Notes under the pieces: model-generated
Databases searched by the model: none
What the model was told of the DNA's origin: nothing
What the model saw: only the letters and a program-made list of their open reading frames with translations
Source: Desulfobulbus propionicus
GTDB lineage: Bacteria > Desulfobacterota > Dissulfuribacteria > Dissulfuribacterales > DYOW01
Length of the DNA: 42,428 nt
NCBI GenBank assembly: GCA_020720325.1
Contig: DYOW01000009.1
Span: forward strand, 1-42,428
Direction of reading: 5' to 3'
Position numbers and translations under genes: made by a program
Shown: piece after piece, positions 17,822 to 27,020 of the stretch
Numbering within the stretch: the first letter of the stretch is position 1
Layout of the letters: each line of letters begins with the position of its first letter

Positions 17822-18812
17822 GTTCATAACCCTGATATGTTATTTCCTCTTTTTGCCCGTTTTGTTCAAGAAAAACGCCTTTTCCCTCTGTTATTTGTCC
17901 CACATAATAAGGTCTGTGTCCTAAAATTTTTGTTGCTTCTTTAAGCATTTCATCTTCTATAGAGGGGTTTGCCGTCCATAATAATTCAAAGTCTTCCCCG
18001 CCTTTTAAGGCTAATTCAAGGGGAGATATCCTTAATAATTTTGAAAGATTATTGGTTTCACGTGATATTGGGATATTATCCGCAAAAATTATTGCTCCAG
18101 CACAACTCTCTTCACAAACATGGGATAGGTCAGTGGCAAGTCCGTCTGAAAGGTCAATGGCGCAGGCAACAAGACCCTTTGATGAAAGCATCTTTCCAAG
18201 TTCAAGCTGTGGAGAGGGATTTATGTGTCTTTTTATCAGATAGTTCCTGTCAGAATCACCAATATCTAATTTTTCATTGTTATTCAGGTTAAGTATTTTT
18301 AAACCACCTGCTGAATCACCAAGATAGCCAGACACATAAATTTTATCTCCAACCTTTGCGGCATCCCTTCTTAACCATTTTTCTGGAATTACCGCGCCAA
18401 TCAAGGTAAGATTAATGGTTAACACGGAGGATGCAACAGTGTCTCCACCAACAAGTGAAATTTTATATTCCTGGAGAGTGTCGCAGATTCCATTTATAAA
18501 ATCATTCCAGAAATTATCATTAAGTCCATTCCTGAAGGCAATATTTAATGTGGCCCATAAAGGTGTGCCGCCAACCGCCGCTATATCGCTAACATTGGCA
18601 AGCACGGTTTTTTTTCCAAGGTCATATGCTGAGATAAAATTCAGGTCAAAATGAATTTTTTCAACGAGTGTGTCTGTGGTAATGGAGAGATAGGAATTTA
18701 ATTCAGGCTTTAATATGGCGCAATCATCGCCAATACCCTTTATAATATTTTTAGTTTCGCCATGCAAAGATGAATGTTGTTTTAATTTTTTTATAAGCTC
18801 AAGTTCTTTCAT
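17799..18812 (-). CDS. thiL: Thiamine-monophosphate kinase ThiL
   Basis: Phosphorylates thiamine monophosphate to the active cofactor thiamine diphosphate with ATP. The 337-aa product has the family motifs GIGDDCAIL (Mg-ATP binding), TDTLVEKIHFD, VLANVSDIAAVGGTPLW, LVGGDTVASS and CAIDLSDGLATDLSH. It leads a minus-strand operon with ogt, the phosphoesterase and the PAS kinase; these partners are not thiamine genes. I see no TPP riboswitch in the 150-bp upstream gap. Confidence 0.96.
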   Translation of the reverse strand: MKELELIKKLKQHSSLHGETKNIIKGIGDDCAILKPELNSYLSITTDTLVEKIHFDLNFISAYDLGKKTVLANVSDIAAVGGTPLWATLNIAFRNGLNDNFWNDFINGICDTLQEYKISLVGGDTVASSVLTINLTLIGAVIPEKWLRRDAAKVGDKIYVSGYLGDSAGGLKILNLNNNEKLDIGDSDRNYLIKRHINPSPQLELGKMLSSKGLVACAIDLSDGLATDLSHVCEESCAGAIIFADNIPISRETNNLSKLLRISPLELALKGGEDFELLWTANPSIEDEMLKEATKILGHRPYYVGQITEGKGVFLEQNGQKEEITYQGYEHGSYKTN

Positions 18813-18923
18813 TATAACGTCCTTTATTTTATATTAAACCAACAATAGTTCTTAATCTATAATTTATTAAAGATTTTAAAAAGTCAGAATTTAAATTTTT
18901 CTGATTGAAAGCCATAATTAATC

Positions 18924-18951
18924 TTGACTTTATTTTTTAAGGATGTAAAAT
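18924..18951 (+). promoter_or_regulatory. Candidate sigma-70 promoter of feoB
   Basis: TTGACT (18924-18929), a 16-bp spacer and TAAAAT (18946-18951) match the consensus at 5/6 and 5/6 positions. It sits about 55 bp before the preferred feoB start. No obvious Fur box was seen around it. Confidence 0.5.
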
Positions 18952-18995
18952 TTATTTACTTTATTGAGAATGAGTTTCAATAAAAGAACTGATAC

Positions 18996-19001
18996 AAAGG
19001 A
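18996..19001 (+). promoter_or_regulatory. Ribosome binding site deciding the feoB start
   Basis: AAAGGA ends 4 nt before the ATG at 19006. Upstream in-frame starts (TTG 18964, ATG 18970) lack a comparable site and would add residues not needed for the G domain. Confidence 0.6.
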
Positions 19002-19005
19002 ATTT

Positions 19006-21336
19006 ATGGAATTTATGGAACAAAAAGATATTATAGTGGGTCTGGTTGGAAATCCAAACTGTGGCAAAACAACACTTTTTAATATGCTTACGGGTCTTAA
19101 TCAAAGGATTGGAAACTGGCCCGGGGTAACTGTAGAAAAAAAATCCGGATTTTTTGAACATGCCATAGAGAATAAACACAAAAAAATTGAAATTGTTGAC
19201 CTTCCGGGTATTTATTCCCTTTCAGCAGGCTCGCTAGATGAACAGGTTTCTCAGGACTATATCCTTGCGGGAGACGCAGACCTCTATGTTAATATTGTTG
19301 ATGCCACCCATTTAATACGAAGCCTGTATCTTACAACTCAGCTTATAGAGATGAAAATTCCGGTTATTGTCGTTGTAAATATGATGGACTTAGCCAAAGA
19401 CAAGGATATAAAAATTGATATCAAAAAGCTTTCAAAAAAGCTGGGGTGTCCTGTGATTCCAATGATTGCCAAAAAAAAATTAGGCATTCAGGAGCTTAAA
19501 GACCTTATAATCACATCTTATTATAATACTCCTATACCAAAAGCAACACTTTCATATCCTCATGAAATAAAAAAAATAATGGATTATCTATTGCCATTTA
19601 CAAAGGTTTTATCGCTTCCTGAAAGCTGGGTTGCAATGAAATGGATTGATGGTGACGAAAAACTACTTGAGGCGCTGCCATCTGACGCAAAAGATGTATT
19701 GGAACAAAAAAAGGATGAATTAAAAAAATCAGGCATTGATATCAATATTACCATTGCTTCGGCGCGCTATAATTTTATCAAAGATACAACAAGGGATGCA
19801 ATAGCGCTTCCGGATAAAGAGAAAAGAAACATCACAGACTTGCTTGACGCTATTTTTCTGAATAATTATATAGGAATTCCGTTTTTTTTCTTTGCAATAT
19901 ACCTTGTTTTTCTCTTCAGCATTGTTTTTAGCGGTGTTTTTATTGATTTTTTTGATAAATTCACCGGATTGATTCTTGTTGACAGCACATCTTTTTTATT
20001 GGAACAAATCAATGCCCCGAAGTGGATTATTGCAATAATATCAAACGGCATAGGCGCGGGCATCCAGACTGTTTCCACCTTTATTCCCCCTATTGGTTTC
20101 ATGTTTATTGCTCTGGCAATACTTGAAGATTCCGGTTACATGGCAAGGGCAGCCCTTTTGATGGATAAATTCATGCAAATGATAGGTCTTCCCGGCAAGG
20201 CTGTTGTGCCTGTAATTATTGGTTTTGGTTGTAATGTTCCAGCTGCAATGGCAACAAGGACCCTTGAAAATCCCAGGGACAGGATTCTCACAATGATGAT
20301 GACTCCTTTTATGTCATGCGGCGCAAGGCTTCCTATCTATGCCCTTTTTTCCACTGCAATTTTTACCCAAAACGGTCAAAATATTGTATTTTTACTGTAT
20401 TTAACAGGGATAATTTTTGCGGTTATCACGGTTTTTATCCTGAAACAAACCATATTAAAAGGTGAAATTACCCCGTTTATAATAGAACTTCCCCAGTATC
20501 ACATCCCCACTTTCAGAGGGGTTTTCATAATGGCGTGGGAAAGGCTAAAAGGCTTTATATTAAAGGCAGGTCGCATAATCCTTCCAATGGTTATTTTATT
20601 GAATTTTATTAATACAATGAATATTCATGGACAATTTAGCAGTGATACAGACGCTGATTCCATCTTGTCCTCAATAGGAAAGGCAATCACCCCTGTTTTT
20701 GCTCCCATAGGAATAAAAGAAGAAAACTGGCCTGCCACAGTGGGAATTTTTACCGGGGTTTTTGCCAAAGAGGCTGTTGTTGGAACATTAAATACGCTTT
20801 ATTCCCAATTTGAAAAAGTTGATAATGAGTCTCAAGGTATAAAAGATGAATTTAATTTTAATGAAGGATTAAAAGATGCCTTTGTAAGTATTCCTGAAAA
20901 TTTCCGGGCAGCATCCGGATCGCTTTTAGACCCCCTTGGTTTTTCTGTAATAAAGGGTGAAGATATTAATGACATGGCTGAAAAACAGGGTGTGACAGTT
21001 GGAATCTATAAATCCATTGCAGATATGTTTGACGGCACAGCGGGAGCATTTGCCTATCTTCTTTTTTTGCTTCTTTATTTCCCGTGTATAGGCGTTCTTG
21101 CAGCAATTTACAGAGAAACAAACATTTTCTGGACGGTTTTTGCCGGAATGTGGACAACATTTATTGCATATTCAGTTTCAACAATATTTTATCAGGTTGC
21201 CACCTTTACAAGGCATCCGGGCATGTCAACGGGATTTATAACTGGAGTTGTGGTTATCTGGATTATATTGCTTCTAATAATGAATGTATTTTCAAAAAGG
21301 TGTGAAAACAGCAAGGAATGCTTCAGAGCAGTATAA
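19006..21336 (+). CDS. feoB: Ferrous iron transporter FeoB
   Basis: Inner-membrane Fe(II) importer of 776 aa. The N-terminal G domain has G1 GNPNCGKTT, G3 DLPGIYSLS and G4 VVNMMDLAKD, followed by the helical GDI-like region. The membrane part holds two Gate repeats: the first with DSGYMARAALLMDKFM and FGCNVPAAMATRTLE, the second with GVFAKEAVVGTLNTLY. These Cys and charged residues line the iron path in the family. Size is typical. No feoA or feoC lies beside it. It points to a reducing habitat where ferrous iron is the main source. rsmA follows 24 bp later on the same strand. Confidence 0.96.
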   Translation: MEFMEQKDIIVGLVGNPNCGKTTLFNMLTGLNQRIGNWPGVTVEKKSGFFEHAIENKHKKIEIVDLPGIYSLSAGSLDEQVSQDYILAGDADLYVNIVDATHLIRSLYLTTQLIEMKIPVIVVVNMMDLAKDKDIKIDIKKLSKKLGCPVIPMIAKKKLGIQELKDLIITSYYNTPIPKATLSYPHEIKKIMDYLLPFTKVLSLPESWVAMKWIDGDEKLLEALPSDAKDVLEQKKDELKKSGIDINITIASARYNFIKDTTRDAIALPDKEKRNITDLLDAIFLNNYIGIPFFFFAIYLVFLFSIVFSGVFIDFFDKFTGLILVDSTSFLLEQINAPKWIIAIISNGIGAGIQTVSTFIPPIGFMFIALAILEDSGYMARAALLMDKFMQMIGLPGKAVVPVIIGFGCNVPAAMATRTLENPRDRILTMMMTPFMSCGARLPIYALFSTAIFTQNGQNIVFLLYLTGIIFAVITVFILKQTILKGEITPFIIELPQYHIPTFRGVFIMAWERLKGFILKAGRIILPMVILLNFINTMNIHGQFSSDTDADSILSSIGKAITPVFAPIGIKEENWPATVGIFTGVFAKEAVVGTLNTLYSQFEKVDNESQGIKDEFNFNEGLKDAFVSIPENFRAASGSLLDPLGFSVIKGEDINDMAEKQGVTVGIYKSIADMFDGTAGAFAYLLFLLLYFPCIGVLAAIYRETNIFWTVFAGMWTTFIAYSVSTIFYQVATFTRHPGMSTGFITGVVVIWIILLLIMNVFSKRCENSKECFRAV

Positions 21337-21360
21337 AATAAACAAAGAAAAACAATATTT

Positions 21361-22176
21361 ATGTATTCCAATCCTCCCCTTAAATCCCTCGGCCAGAATT
21401 TTCTTAAAGATCAGAATATTATTTCAAAAATACTTAATCTTGTTGATATAAAACCTGAGGATAATATCCTTGAGCTTGGCTGTGGTCCCGGCGCTCTGAC
21501 AAAAGAAATAATCAAACATACAGATAATTTTATGGGCATTGAAAAGGATATAAGGCTTTTTGAGTCCCTTAAGTCAGAACTGGGTGAAAAATTTTCAAAT
21601 AAAATCATATTGGGTGATATGCTAAGGGTTTCTTTTAATGAAACAGCAAAAAAAATGCGTGGCAAGATAAAACTTGTGGGAAATCTGCCTTATAACATAT
21701 CATCTCAGGTTGTTTTTAAGATAATTGACGAATATCTTGCAGAAAATCTTTTTGATTCTGCCTTTCTTATGTTTCAGAAAGAGGTTGCAGACAGGCTTTG
21801 CTCAAGAGAAGGTTTAAAGGATTACGGGATATTGTCGGTCTTATTAAGATATGTTGCGGATGCAAAAAGTGAGATATCTGTTTCTCCTTTTTGTTTCTAT
21901 CCAAAACCCAAGGTATATTCCTCAGTGGTTAAATGCGTTTTCAGGGAATATCCTAAAAAGGCAAATGATGTAAGATTATTAAAAAATGTTGTAAAATCAG
22001 CCTTTAATCAAAGGAGAAAGAAGATAAATAACTCACTGAAGCCTGTAATAAAAGACCCGGATGTTTTTAAGGAGATAATATCAAAGTGCGGTTTGACAGG
22101 CAATGAAAGGGCAGAGGATTTGTCTCTGGATAATTATATTGATATTTCAAATAATCTGATAATGTTACAGGGTTAA
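21361..22176 (+). CDS. rsmA: 16S rRNA dimethyladenosine transferase RsmA/KsgA
   Basis: Dimethylates the two adjacent adenosines in the loop of helix 45 of 16S rRNA during small-subunit maturation. The 271-aa product has the N-terminal SLGQNFLKDQNI, SAM motif LELGCGPGALTKEI, the acidic EKDIRL, the catalytic NLPYNISSQVVFK and the C-terminal FNQRRKKINNSL. It lies 24 bp after feoB and converges on the PaaK-like gene with a 23-bp gap lacking a clear hairpin. Confidence 0.96.
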   Translation: MYSNPPLKSLGQNFLKDQNIISKILNLVDIKPEDNILELGCGPGALTKEIIKHTDNFMGIEKDIRLFESLKSELGEKFSNKIILGDMLRVSFNETAKKMRGKIKLVGNLPYNISSQVVFKIIDEYLAENLFDSAFLMFQKEVADRLCSREGLKDYGILSVLLRYVADAKSEISVSPFCFYPKPKVYSSVVKCVFREYPKKANDVRLLKNVVKSAFNQRRKKINNSLKPVIKDPDVFKEIISKCGLTGNERAEDLSLDNYIDISNNLIMLQG

Positions 22177-22199
22177 AAGTTTTGCCTGACGCTTTATCA

Positions 22200-23501
22200 T
22201 CATTTAATATCTTCCTTAATCTCCAAAAACAACCTGTCACCAATTTTATATTGTTCAAGGGCTGACAATTCAACAGGCTTTATTGAACAGTAAAGCCCGA
22301 AAATATCTTCAAAATCCGTTTCCATTGTCAGCAATAATTTATGAAGCTGGGGGAGGCTTCCGCTGAAATTTTTATTATCCATAACAAGCCACAATTCAGG
22401 TTCTTTTTTATAAGTAAAATCCCTTGCCACAAAGAGATATCTTGTCTGATGCATATTGTAATTTCTTAAAAAATCTTTTATCTGAAAGAGATTAATCTTT
22501 ATGCCTCTAATATTTACCCTTTTATCTGATGTTTTGGATACCGGAGCAATTCTCCATTCGTGTCTGCCACAATCACATCTTTGCAGGATAATGCTTGTGA
22601 TATCCCCTGTTCTGAAACGTATTAAGGGATTTGCCTTTGATCGTAGGGTGGTTAATACCAATTCACCCTCACTGCCTGCGGGAAGATTTTCTCCTGTTAA
22701 AGGATCTATTATTTCAGGGATAAAATGCTCCATAGCAATATGAAGACCGTTTTGCGCCTCGCATTCAAAGGCACAAGGGCCTCCAAGTTCAATAAGTCCG
22801 TAAAATGAATAACAATCCACTGAAAGTCTGTCTTTTAACTGGTTTCTTGTATTTTTATCAAGATATTCACCTATAAAAAGAATTTTTTTCAGGGACAGAC
22901 CTGCGACAGGGATTTCATTTTTCTGTATTTCATGCAGGATATTTTGCATGGCAGTGGGGGTGGTGATAAGGGCCGTTGTCTTAAAATCTCTCATAACCAT
23001 TAAAAGAGACTGGAGATTTAAGGGGTCAGGAGGGATTGTAAGGGCGCCAAGATATTCTGCTCCTTCTTTAAGCTCGCTTCCCCACACAGCCATACCCTTC
23101 TCAAGGTATATTTGAATGATATCTTCCTGTCCAATTGCGCAGGACTTAAAAAATTGGGCAAACAAAAGACGTCTTGTTTCTATATCAGATTTGGTATATC
23201 CTATTATGACAGGATTTCCAAATGGCATTTTAAGTGTGTGAAGCCTGACAATATCTCTTAGAGGCACTGCAAAAAAATTATAGGGGTAATTTAGGGCAAG
23301 ATCATCCCTTGTTGTAAAAGGCAATAGGGATAAATCAGAGGTTTTTTCAATTTGTTCAGGCATTATCCCTTTTTTGTCCATTACATTTTTATAAAAATTA
23401 ACCCTTTTATATGCCCGGTTAAGGACATGCTGAAGTGATTCCAATTGATACTGGGAAATATTTTCTTCTGTAAGATTATTAATTTGTTCCATGTTTTCCA
23501 T
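22200..23501 (-). CDS. PaaK-like acyl-CoA ligase family protein, atypical motif 1
   Basis: A 433-aa member of the phenylacetate-CoA ligase branch of adenylate-forming enzymes. Supporting segments: the N-terminal FYKNVMDKKGI and LPFTTRDDL, YGLIELGGPCAFEC, EIIDPLTGENLPAGSEGELVLTTL, IRFRTGDIT and RVNIRGIKINLFQI near the C-terminal domain. The expected ATP-phosphate loop, normally SSGTTGKP before VVGYT, reads LKMPFGNP here (about residues 90-97) with the following VIIGYT kept. Catalysis of adenylation is therefore doubtful. The gene starts 2 bp after the LivF gene. It could be a degenerate ligase retained for acyl or CoA binding, or a variant subfamily. Substrate unknown. Confidence 0.82.
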   Translation of the reverse strand: MENMEQINNLTEENISQYQLESLQHVLNRAYKRVNFYKNVMDKKGIMPEQIEKTSDLSLLPFTTRDDLALNYPYNFFAVPLRDIVRLHTLKMPFGNPVIIGYTKSDIETRRLLFAQFFKSCAIGQEDIIQIYLEKGMAVWGSELKEGAEYLGALTIPPDPLNLQSLLMVMRDFKTTALITTPTAMQNILHEIQKNEIPVAGLSLKKILFIGEYLDKNTRNQLKDRLSVDCYSFYGLIELGGPCAFECEAQNGLHIAMEHFIPEIIDPLTGENLPAGSEGELVLTTLRSKANPLIRFRTGDITSIILQRCDCGRHEWRIAPVSKTSDKRVNIRGIKINLFQIKDFLRNYNMHQTRYLFVARDFTYKKEPELWLVMDNKNFSGSLPQLHKLLLTMETDFEDIFGLYCSIKPVELSALEQYKIGDRLFLEIKEDIK

Positions 23502-23503
23502 AA

Positions 23504-24250
23504 TTATCTCTCTGAAATTGATTGATAGTCTTTTCCAAGATATGCCCGTTGCACATCCGGGTCATCAATTAGGTATGAAGATTCACCTTGTAAGACAATT
23601 TTACCTGTGTCAAGCACATATCCCCTGTGTGAAATATTCAGGGCTTTTTTGGCATTTTGCTCAACAAGGAGTATGGTCAAACCGTTTTTATTCAATAGCG
23701 TGATTGTCTGCATTATTAATTCCACTATTTTGGGGGCAAGACCCAAGGAGGGTTCATCAAGAAGCAAAAGCGCTGGTTTTGACATAAATGCCCTTGCAAT
23801 CGCAAGCATTTGCTGTTCGCCACCACTTAATGTCCCGGCAATCTGATTTTTTCGTTCATAAAGAATGGGAAAAAGGTCAAAGATAAAATCAAGGTCATTT
23901 TTAAGTGATTTTTTGTCTTTATCGTTTCTTGAAAAGGCGCCAAGCAAAATATTGTCATAAACAGTCATGGGGGAAAAAATCTGTCTTCCCTCTGGCACAT
24001 GGGAAATGCCAAGGCGGACAATTCTGTGAGGAGGCAGTTTATGTATTTCATTTCCTGCAAAATAAATTTGCCCTTTTTGAGATTTTATAATGCCTGAAAT
24101 AACATTTAAGAGCGTGGTTTTTCCTGCTCCGTTTGAACCAATAAGCGTAATGGTTTCCCCTTTGTTGATATGCAGGGAAATATTTGTAAGAATAGGGATA
24201 TCTCTATAGCCTGCCCATAAATTTTTTATTGTTAATAATGATGATTCCAT
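23504..24250 (-). CDS. livF: LivF-type branched-chain amino acid ABC transporter ATPase
   Basis: A 248-aa ABC ATPase of the LivF class. Walker A GSNGAGKTT, signature LSGGEQQMLAIARAF, Walker B LLLLDEPSLGLAP and the H-loop region are complete. The segments SHVPEGRQIFSPMTVYDNILLGAF and NGLTILLVEQNAKKAL are typical of LivF. Its partner genes (livG, livH, livM, livJ) are not in the window, so it is an orphan here. It sits between dapF (11 bp upstream) and the PaaK-like gene (2 bp downstream). In anaerobes such LivF-PaaK pairs may handle aromatic or organic acids, but that is inference. Confidence 0.9.
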   Translation of the reverse strand: MESSLLTIKNLWAGYRDIPILTNISLHINKGETITLIGSNGAGKTTLLNVISGIIKSQKGQIYFAGNEIHKLPPHRIVRLGISHVPEGRQIFSPMTVYDNILLGAFSRNDKDKKSLKNDLDFIFDLFPILYERKNQIAGTLSGGEQQMLAIARAFMSKPALLLLDEPSLGLAPKIVELIMQTITLLNKNGLTILLVEQNAKKALNISHRGYVLDTGKIVLQGESSYLIDDPDVQRAYLGKDYQSISER

Positions 24251-24261
24251 AGAAAAATATC

Positions 24262-25104
24262 TTATTTTATTCCAATTTGTTCCAATGTCTCATCTGAAAG
24301 TAAACCTTCAAATGCAAAAAAAGCAGGGCCTTTAAGGCTCACATTATTAATATTATTTTTTTCCATTGTAAATCCTACCTCAAGCATGTCGCCGCCCCTG
24401 GTTTTTACATTTACCGGAGAAAGCAGACCATGATTTAACGCGGAAATAATGCTGCTTGCCACAGCCCCTGTGCCGCAGGCAAGAGTTTCATCTTCAACTC
24501 CCCTTTCATATGTTCTTATGGAAATTGAATGCCTGTCAATGATTTTTACAAAATTTACATTTGTTCCGGCAGGCATAAAAAAATCGTGAAATCTTATGTA
24601 GCTTCCATATTTTTTAACTTCTTCATTTTCAAGGTCTTCAGAAAAAATTACAGAGTGAGGCACACCTGTGTTAATAAAAAAAACAGTTGTAAGATTTTCA
24701 CCAATTTTAAGGAGAAAGTTTTCAGGCATAAGGTGTTCCTGTGTAAGAGGAAGGCTTATCTTGACTATTTTATCCTCCACAGTCGCCTTAATTATTCCGG
24801 CTATGGTTTCAAATTTCATTTCTTTTGGGGCTATTTCCTCGATAAAGGCAAATCTAGCAGCGCATCTTGCGCCGTTTCCGCACATTTCAGCCTCTGAACC
24901 GTCTGAATTATAAAAACGCCACTTAAAGTGATATTTTTCAGAATTTTGAATAAGGATAAGTCCATCAGCGCCAATACCCATTTTAGGCATACAGAGAAAT
25001 TTTGCAGTATCCTTTGACTTTTCAGAAGGAATAATACCTTCTCTGTTGTCTATAAGGATAAAGTCATTAAAACATCCGTGAAATTTTTTAAATTTTATCT
25101 TCAT
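24262..25104 (-). CDS. dapF: Diaminopimelate epimerase
   Basis: Interconverts LL- and meso-diaminopimelate for lysine and peptidoglycan. The 280-aa product has the two catalytic cysteines: Cys75 in MCGNGARCAARF and Cys210 in LACGTGAVASS, plus NDFILIDNREG near the N-terminus and GAGIGADGLIL-like MGIGADGLILI. Length is normal. It is the first gene of a minus-strand run with livF and the PaaK-like gene. Confidence 0.97.
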   Translation of the reverse strand: MKIKFKKFHGCFNDFILIDNREGIIPSEKSKDTAKFLCMPKMGIGADGLILIQNSEKYHFKWRFYNSDGSEAEMCGNGARCAARFAFIEEIAPKEMKFETIAGIIKATVEDKIVKISLPLTQEHLMPENFLLKIGENLTTVFFINTGVPHSVIFSEDLENEEVKKYGSYIRFHDFFMPAGTNVNFVKIIDRHSISIRTYERGVEDETLACGTGAVASSIISALNHGLLSPVNVKTRGGDMLEVGFTMEKNNINNVSLKGPAFFAFEGLLSDETLEQIGIK

Positions 25105-25174
25105 TTTCTTATAAATGTAATTTTATTGTAACAAGTTTTTGATATTTTATAATTTTAATTTTTAGTTTAAATAT

Positions 25175-25261
25175 AAAAGGAGGTGGTTTTTTTTAATTCT
25201 GTTTTTTAAGGCTATTTTAATAACAAAAAACAAAAAAATAAACAACAAAGGGAGGATCTAA
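25175..25261 (+). other. Strong SD-like sequence and possible non-AUG leader ORF
   Basis: AAAAGGAGGTGG (25175-25186) is an excellent Shine-Dalgarno but has no ATG after it. An ORF opening with ATT 25196 or CTG 25199 runs about 20 codons and ends in TAA at 25259-25261, overlapping the ATG of the nucleotidase (TAATG). A weak TATAAA overlaps the same region. It may be a leader, or chance. Confidence 0.2.
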
Positions 25262-26946
25262 TGAAGATCGCAACAAAAAAAAGTTATTTTTTCTTGTCTT
25301 TCCTGCTTTTTAATTTAATAATTATAGCAGGAAATCAGTGTTATGCGGATGTGACCGCAAAAATTTTGGCAATTAATGACTTTCATGGGCAGATAGGCAC
25401 AGGCAAAACTGTTACAGAAAGCGGCAAAAAAAGAAACATTGGCAGCGCTCCTGTTTTGGCATCATACCTTAAGCACTATTCAAAAAGCTATGAAGACCGC
25501 ACAGTGATTGTTTCTGCAGGAGATTTTGTAGGCGCTTCTCCGCCCAATTCAGCTCTATTACAGGATGAGCCATCTATGATGTTTTATAATTCATTGGGAA
25601 ATGAAGACTGCTCATATGGCGATAAAGATGATATGTATTGTAATCTTATTGCAATTTGCGGTAATCATGAATTTGATGAGGGTATTAATGAGTTTTTCAG
25701 ACTTGTTGATGGTGGAAACCATAAAAGCGGTCCATTTCTTGAAAATCCTTATCAGGGCGCCAAATATCCTATGCTTTGCGCAAATGTTGTAAGAGAAAGC
25801 GATGGAAACGCAATAGCATCACAAACTGTAATGCCTTATACCATAAAGTGCATGGGAGGAATTAACGTTGGTTTTATTGGAGTGGTATTAAAAGAAACCC
25901 CCACAATGGTAACCCCAACAGGTGTGGCGGGGCTTAAATTTCTTGATGAAGCGGAAACAATCAACTATTATGTAAAAAAACTCAGGAAAAAAAGGGTTAA
26001 CGCCATTGTCGCAATTATACATCAGGGCGGAACTCAGGATTCTGACAAAGTTATTTCCAAACCAATTTCTGATATTGTAAAAAAACTTGACTCAGAGGTT
26101 GACCTTGTTATTTCAGGTCATAGTCATACCGCCATTAATTCCACTGTAAAAAACGCAAAAGGCAAGGCAATTCCGGTTGTTCAGGCATATTCATCAGGAA
26201 CAGCCTTTGCTGATTTAACCATTACTTTAAACGAAACAGCAAGGGATATCACAGCAGTCAGCGCCAAAATTGTGACAACATATGCTGATGAGGGTCCTGG
26301 TCTTACACCAGATACAACAGCAAAGGCTATATTGGATTCTGCAGAAGCAAAAGTGGCCCCACTTATCAAAAAAATTATCGCAAATGCAGGAGAAGCCCTT
26401 ACAAAAACACAGAATGCAGCAGGCGAGTCTGTTCTTGGCGACATGATAGCGGATGCCCAGAAGAAAAAAGTAAGCGCGCAGATTGCCTTTATGAATCCGG
26501 GCGGAATCAGGGCAGATATTGATGCCGGAGAAATAACCTGGGGTGAATTATATACTGTTCAGCCCTTTAACAACTATCTTGTGACAATGACCTTAACCGG
26601 ACAGCAGATTTATGATCTTCTTGAACAGCAGTGGCCTCCTCAGAACACAGCGGTCAGAATGATGCAGATTGCCGGAATAACCTATACATGGGACGGAAAC
26701 GGCGGAGATAATAAAAAGATTATTGAAGTAAAACTTGATGACGGAAAGACTCTTGATAAAGCCGCAAAATATAAGATTGTTTGCAATAACTTTATGGCTT
26801 CTGGCGGCGACAACTACACTGTATTTAAACAGGCTACTGATCAGAAAGACAGCGGTTTTTCTGATCTTGACGCATTTATTGAGTATATGACATCTCTTCC
26901 ACAGCCAATAACCTATACACTTAAAAACAGAATAACAAAAAAATAA
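25261..26946 (+). CDS. Periplasmic 5'-nucleotidase / 2',3'-cyclic phosphodiesterase
   Basis: A 561-aa exported UshA/CpdB-type enzyme that strips phosphate from nucleotides in the periplasm. A Sec signal peptide covers about 1-30 (hydrophobic core FFLSFLLFNLIIIAG, likely cleavage after CYA). The metallophosphatase domain (about 31-300) has ILAINDFHGQIG, VSAGDFVGASP, CGNHEFDEG and SGHSHTA. The 5'-nucleotidase C-terminal domain (about 360-530) has LGDMIADAQ, FMNPGGIRADI and NNFMASGGDNYTVFK. RBS GGGAGG (25250-25255) supports the start. It has its own terminator. Likely for phosphate or nucleoside scavenging. The substrate class is not resolvable from sequence. Confidence 0.93.
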   Translation: MKIATKKSYFFLSFLLFNLIIIAGNQCYADVTAKILAINDFHGQIGTGKTVTESGKKRNIGSAPVLASYLKHYSKSYEDRTVIVSAGDFVGASPPNSALLQDEPSMMFYNSLGNEDCSYGDKDDMYCNLIAICGNHEFDEGINEFFRLVDGGNHKSGPFLENPYQGAKYPMLCANVVRESDGNAIASQTVMPYTIKCMGGINVGFIGVVLKETPTMVTPTGVAGLKFLDEAETINYYVKKLRKKRVNAIVAIIHQGGTQDSDKVISKPISDIVKKLDSEVDLVISGHSHTAINSTVKNAKGKAIPVVQAYSSGTAFADLTITLNETARDITAVSAKIVTTYADEGPGLTPDTTAKAILDSAEAKVAPLIKKIIANAGEALTKTQNAAGESVLGDMIADAQKKKVSAQIAFMNPGGIRADIDAGEITWGELYTVQPFNNYLVTMTLTGQQIYDLLEQQWPPQNTAVRMMQIAGITYTWDGNGGDNKKIIEVKLDDGKTLDKAAKYKIVCNNFMASGGDNYTVFKQATDQKDSGFSDLDAFIEYMTSLPQPITYTLKNRITKK

Positions 26947-26970
26947 TTTAACTTTATCTATATAAGATAT

Positions 26971-27000
26971 AAAAAGGGGCGCCAAGCCCCTTTTTATTTT
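26971..27000. terminator. Bidirectional terminator between nucleotidase and lipoprotein genes
   Basis: AAAAAGGGGC (26971-26980), loop GCCAA, GCCCCTTTTT (26986-26995), then ATTTT. The A-run/T-run symmetry lets it terminate both convergent genes. Confidence 0.92.
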
Positions 27001-27020
27001 CGATCAAGATAAATAAATTT

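Noticed and set aside
18813-19005. Fur box before feoB and TPP riboswitch before thiL
   Set aside because: I looked for GATAATGATAAT-like repeats and for the THI-box (CUGAGA) and found neither convincingly on either strand.
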